From contig JAUPLM010000070.1 of NCBI GenBank assembly GCA_030836965.1, forward strand, positions 1 to 8,085: 8,085 nucleotides of DNA. Direction: 5' to 3'. The translations under genes and the position numbers were made by a program. Positions 6,216 through 8,085 of the stretch are shown one piece after another. This DNA is from Thermodesulfobacteriota bacterium (lineage in GTDB: Bacteria; Desulfobacterota; Desulfobacteria; Desulfobacterales; RPRI01). A model generated the notes under the pieces. The model searched no databases, was not told where the DNA came from, and was given only the letters and a program-made list of their open reading frames with translations. Every line of letters starts with the position of its first letter. The first letter of the stretch is position 1.

Positions 6216-7046
6216 ATGAGTCAGACAATAGTCATTACCGGTTTGGCCCAGGGGATGGGCCGGGAAGTTGTGAAAATGCTGGCAAAATCCGGTGATAAAA
6301 TAGCCGGGTTTGATGTCGATTCTGAAAGCATCACATCACTTAAAAAGGAGTTTGACGATATCGGCGCAGAGTATTATCTGGAAGTACTTGATATAACGGA
6401 CAGGGAGGGGATATTACGGTTCAGGGACCAGGTTCTCAAAAAATTTGGCAGGGTAGATACGGTGGTTTCGAATGTGGGTATCGGTTTTTTCGGACCTTTT
6501 GAAGAAATTGACCTTGGAAAAGCGTTAAAATGCCTTGAAATCAATGTAATCGGGGCAGCAGCAATTTTCCAGGCATTTATTCCATCCATGAGAAGCGCCG
6601 GGACCGGAAAACTGATTGCCATGTCGTCACTCGTAGGGCAGGTGCCTTTTCCCTTTGAATCGATCTACAGTGCCTCAAAATTCGCGATCAGCGGACTGGT
6701 TGAATCCTTTCAGTATGAACTTTCGCCTTTCGGCATTCAGGTCGCGATTATAGAGCCAGCCCAGGTATCTACAACCTTTGCCGCTAAAATTCATAATTTG
6801 CCGCCGGAAGGATCGCCATACAGGGAACGGGCCGGACGATTTATAGACAGGGACAACGCACTGATAAAGAAAGCGACAACACCGGTGCAGGCCGCGGAAA
6901 AAATCGTAAAAGTCATCCGCTCCTCCCGTTTGAAGCTTCATAATCAAGTGGATTTCATGAGCAGCTTTTTTCTCTTTTTAAACAAGGTGCTGCCCAAGTT
7001 CATGCGGGACATGATCCTGCTGAATCATATGGATATCAAAGTATGA
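6216..7046 (+). CDS. Classical SDR-family NAD(P)-dependent oxidoreductase
   Basis: A 276-residue cytoplasmic short-chain dehydrogenase, typical length plus a small C-terminal extension. Motifs: TGLAQGMG nucleotide loop (8-15); D33 at the end of the second strand (GFDVDS), which usually selects NAD(H) over NADP(H); LDITD 58-62; SNVG at 85-88 in place of the common NNAG; structural N110; and the catalytic set S138, Y151 and K155 in the YSASK motif. IEPAQVST (179-186) replaces the usual PG. The last 35 residues (about 242-276) are rich in hydrophobic and aromatic residues and may form a membrane-associating or substrate-capping helix. It probably interconverts an alcohol and a ketone or aldehyde; the substrate is unknown. 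ATG with AAGGAG at 6205-6210, 5 nt upstream. Its TGA lies inside the base stem of the next spacer, directly before the glycyl radical enzyme gene. Confidence 0.92.
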   Translation: MSQTIVITGLAQGMGREVVKMLAKSGDKIAGFDVDSESITSLKKEFDDIGAEYYLEVLDITDREGILRFRDQVLKKFGRVDTVVSNVGIGFFGPFEEIDLGKALKCLEINVIGAAAIFQAFIPSMRSAGTGKLIAMSSLVGQVPFPFESIYSASKFAISGLVESFQYELSPFGIQVAIIEPAQVSTTFAAKIHNLPPEGSPYRERAGRFIDRDNALIKKATTPVQAAEKIVKVIRSSRLKLHNQVDFMSSFFLFLNKVLPKFMRDMILLNHMDIKV

Positions 7047-7113
7047 CGGCTTCGTAAAGAGTCATTCTGTCCGCTTCAGGCGGAGTACTTTGCCGTCAGA
7101 TTTATGTCTTTTT
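7044..7113 (+). other. Structured spacer (composite stem-loop) before the glycyl radical enzyme gene
   Basis: TGACGGC (7044-7050) pairs with GCCGTCA (7092-7098); AAAG (7056-7059) pairs with CTTT (7088-7091), leaving TTCGT unpaired on the left; and an apical hairpin joins TCCGC (7070-7074) to GCGGA (7080-7084). The first three bases are the stop codon of the SDR. A T-rich stretch (7101-7113) follows, then AAGGAG (7117-7122). It may be an attenuator, an mRNA processing or stability element, or the remnant of a dispersed repeat. Confidence 0.45.
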
Positions 7114-7128
7114 ACCAAGGAGAATGTC

Positions 7129-8085
7129 ATGGAACAAGCACTTGCAAAGCCTGAAAAGATTGCCGCAACGCGCGTTGGAAGACTCAGGGAGAAGATTCTG
7201 AATGCGCCCCAGGAAGTCTGCGTGGAGCGTGCCAGGTACCTGACGCATTCGATGATAAAAAACTGGAATAAAGATCCGTTGACGCGCATGAGTCTCGGGC
7301 TGGAATACATTCTTGACAATATCGGTGTCACCATCCGGGAAGATGAACTGATTGTCGGATGCCGGACCAGCAAGCTCAAGGGAGCGCCGCTCTTCCCTGA
7401 GAATAAGATAAGGTGGATAGGCATAGATGTTGATAATTTTGATAAGCGCGAAGTCCAGCGGGCTCTTATAACGGAAAATGAGAAAAAAGAACTTGTAGAA
7501 GATATCATTCCATTCTGGGAAGGTAAAACGGTTGAAAATCGGTTCGAAGAGCTGATGCCTGAAGATGTCGCGGACAATATCGATAAGTACATATTCACAA
7601 TCATGCTTGAGATATCGTACGGAATAGGCCACTTTACAATGAATCATTCTAAAGTGCTGTCGCTCGGCCTGGCCGGTATTATACGGGAATCCCGGAATGA
7701 ATATGACCGGCTTTCACCCGGTGATAAAAACGGGGAAAAGGGCCGGTTCTATGAAGCTGTCATACGGTCTCTTAATGCTTCGATACGTTTTGCCAAAAGG
7801 TATGCGGATCTGGCCGGCCGGATGGCCGTCAAAGAGAGTAATCCTGCGCGCAGGCTGGAACTTGAAAAAATCGCTTCCGTCTGCCGGCAGGTCCCCGAAA
7901 ACCCTGCCTCCACATTTCATGAGGCCGTACAGAGCCTTTACTTTATCCATCTGATCGCCCAGATCGAATCGGGCGGAAACTCCGTATCATTGGGACGCAT
8001 CGACCAGATATTTTATCCATATTATAAAAGAGATCTGGATTCCGGAAAGATTACGCCATACGAAGCGCGCGAGCTGGTTTCATTA
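7129..8085 (+). CDS. Glycyl radical enzyme (PFL/diol-dehydratase superfamily), N-terminal part
   Basis: The frame stays open to the window edge, giving 319 codons of a protein that normally has about 780-850. The start ATG has AAGGAG (7117-7122) 6 nt upstream. The visible part is the N-terminal portion of the PFL-like domain: a helical start with VCVERARYLTHS (31-42), DELIVGCRTSKLKGAPLFPE (73-92), GIGHFTMNHSKVLSLGL (165-181), the FHEAVQSLYFIHLIAQIE helix (263-280) and GGNSVSLGRIDQIFYPYY (282-299). These fit the group of non-PFL glycyl radical enzymes that includes diol, glycerol and hydroxyproline dehydratases, choline TMA-lyase and sulfonate lyases, all oxygen-sensitive cytoplasmic enzymes. 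The active-site cysteine loop and the C-terminal glycyl radical loop lie beyond the window, so activity and subclass cannot be read. A radical-SAM activase is expected nearby. The two upstream SDRs suggest a substrate or product carrying alcohol or carbonyl groups. Confidence 0.88.
   Translation, partial: MEQALAKPEKIAATRVGRLREKILNAPQEVCVERARYLTHSMIKNWNKDPLTRMSLGLEYILDNIGVTIREDELIVGCRTSKLKGAPLFPENKIRWIGIDVDNFDKREVQRALITENEKKELVEDIIPFWEGKTVENRFEELMPEDVADNIDKYIFTIMLEISYGIGHFTMNHSKVLSLGLAGIIRESRNEYDRLSPGDKNGEKGRFYEAVIRSLNASIRFAKRYADLAGRMAVKESNPARRLELEKIASVCRQVPENPASTFHEAVQSLYFIHLIAQIESGGNSVSLGRIDQIFYPYYKRDLDSGKITPYEARELVSL

Noticed and set aside
7062..7647. Two long minus-strand open frames of about 180 codons opposite the glycyl radical enzyme
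   Set aside because: They lie wholly or almost wholly antisense to a well-supported gene and have low-complexity Ser/Arg-rich or featureless translations with no family motif.

Overview
The window looks like chromosomal DNA of an anaerobic bacterium. The best guess is a Desulfobacterota-type (deltaproteobacterial) sulfate reducer or relative. This rests on an oxygen-sensitive glycyl radical enzyme gene, the TTG start codons, and intergenic repeats built on TCAAGGGG that resemble repeats I associate with that group. The assignment is inference; no rRNA or other phylogenetic marker is present.

The layout is two divergent gene sets separated by a 276-nt control region (4126-4401). Leftward, on the minus strand, lie a tartrate/D-malate dehydrogenase-type beta-decarboxylating dehydrogenase (4125-3049), a PQ-loop/SemiSWEET-like small membrane protein (3031-2711), a ten-helix EamA/DMT transporter (2714-1788, sharing an ATGA overlap with the preceding gene) and, after a 167-nt gap, a YtcJ-like metal-dependent amidohydrolase (1620-52). 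The first three are tightly spaced and read as one operon; the amidohydrolase may be part of it or have its own promoter.

Rightward, on the plus strand, lie a PadR-family repressor (4402-4974), an extended SDR (4974-5963, stop and start sharing one base), a 252-nt spacer filled mainly by a 144-nt imperfect inverted repeat and a hairpin, a classical SDR (6216-7046), an 82-nt structured spacer, and the first 319 codons of a glycyl radical enzyme of the pyruvate formate-lyase/diol-dehydratase superfamily (7129 to beyond the window end).

The control region contains a strong padR promoter (TTGACA plus an AT-rich -10). It is embedded in a perfect 11-bp inverted repeat that is very likely the PadR autoregulatory operator. 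A leftward TTGACA promoter candidate and a separate 23-bp near-perfect palindrome between the two promoters are also present. The working model is a PadR-controlled catabolic locus in which a glycyl radical enzyme makes or breaks a C-C, C-O, C-N or C-S bond and two SDRs oxidise or reduce the alcohols or carbonyls involved. The divergent operon adds a 2-hydroxyacid decarboxylating dehydrogenase and two membrane proteins. The substrate cannot be read from this window because the catalytic cysteine loop, the glycyl radical loop and the expected activase gene lie beyond its right edge.
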